Source: Methanobacteriota archaeon
GTDB lineage: Archaea; Halobacteriota; Methanomicrobia; Methanomicrobiales; Methanoculleaceae
Length of the DNA stretch: 64,000 bases
Direction: 5' to 3'
NCBI GenBank assembly: GCA_016841955.1
Contig: JAENYE010000001.1
Location: forward strand, 508,025 to 572,024
Position 1 is the stretch's first letter. Each line of letters starts with the position of its first letter. Below are positions 63,941 through 64,000 of this stretch, piece by piece. Made by a program: the position numbers and the translations under genes. The notes beneath the pieces were generated by a model that was given only the letters and a program-made list of their open reading frames with translations, made no database searches and was not told where the DNA came from.

Positions 63941-64000
63941 CCGCGGAACCCCTCGGCGCCGCCGTGACCGAGGTCCGGCGGTCCCGGTTCTATGCCCATC
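63937..64000 (+). CDS. Partial gene at the right edge
   Basis: The ATG at 63937 overlaps the phosphatase stop (ATGA), and 21 codons follow to the window end (MTAEPLGAAVTEVRRSRFYAH). It resembles the start of an IMPACT/YigZ-type protein (RRSRFYA), but the visible part is too short for a firm call. Confidence 0.5.
   Translation, partial: MTAEPLGAAVTEVRRSRFYAH

Overview
The window reads as a stretch of a euryarchaeal methanogen chromosome, most likely Methanomicrobiales and probably Methanoculleus. The reasons are GC-rich coding sequence, archaeal-only informational genes (PolD small subunit DP1, Cdc6/Orc1, Hel308, Rio1, a Dim2/Pno1-like KH protein, KEOPS Cgi121), archaeal riboflavin synthase, type II GAPDH, CofH for the F420 chromophore, and archaeal TATA boxes. 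I assign the genus by general resemblance only; no database search was possible.

Layout. 0-9 kb: a MacB/LolD-type ABC exporter operon with a Yip1 membrane protein and an S-layer-like protein; RadC; a TPR protein; a riboflavin operon (class V aminotransferase, ribC, ribH, class I aminotransferase); purE. 9-18.7 kb: a phosphatase/ArsC-like protein lacking its catalytic Cys, thiC, a metallo-hydrolase, a DUF123 protein, an iron-sulfur flavoprotein, two tandem cofH paralogs, signal peptidase and DP1. 18.8-28 kb: membrane pyrophosphatase, CorA, and an acs-OFA transporter operon with a long hairpin-rich leader; an RNase III-like domain protein, cyclophilin, a DUF5714-like protein and a THEP1-like NTPase.

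28.3-39.4 kb is an accessory island read right to left and facing an ArsR gene. It holds Acr3, ArsF and ArsG relatives, two DUF318-type permeases, two small CxxC thioredoxins, an FTR catalytic subunit, three DGC-type proteins, two DUF2703 proteins, DUF169, a universal stress protein and small Cys-rich proteins. It shows decay and rearrangement: a frameshifted arsC, an acr3 3' remnant and an FTR gene with an in-frame TAA. ArsR-like palindromes flank it.

39.5-48.8 kb: pdxST, cbiB, purA, an aminotransferase with an Lrp regulator, and cdc6/orc1. Five ORB-like motifs lie around cdc6 (two near 44.0-44.3 kb and three between 47.4 and 48.2 kb), with an AT-rich stretch and a 42-bp tandem repeat between them. 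I read this as a chromosomal replication origin. 48.9-55 kb is an informational cluster (cgi121, hel308, KH protein, rio1, tyrS) followed by gap. 55-64 kb holds tandem GNATs, two related small membrane proteins, a TnpB-only IS element, two KTSC proteins, an iron operon (feoA-feoB-dtxR with a palindromic operator), a ROK kinase and a dual-specificity phosphatase.

Two dispersed repeat families occupy several gaps. One is a modular hairpin element whose stems differ between copies while the TTCG loops are kept. The other is an inverted repeat built from GCGAAG units. I saw no rRNA, tRNA or CRISPR.
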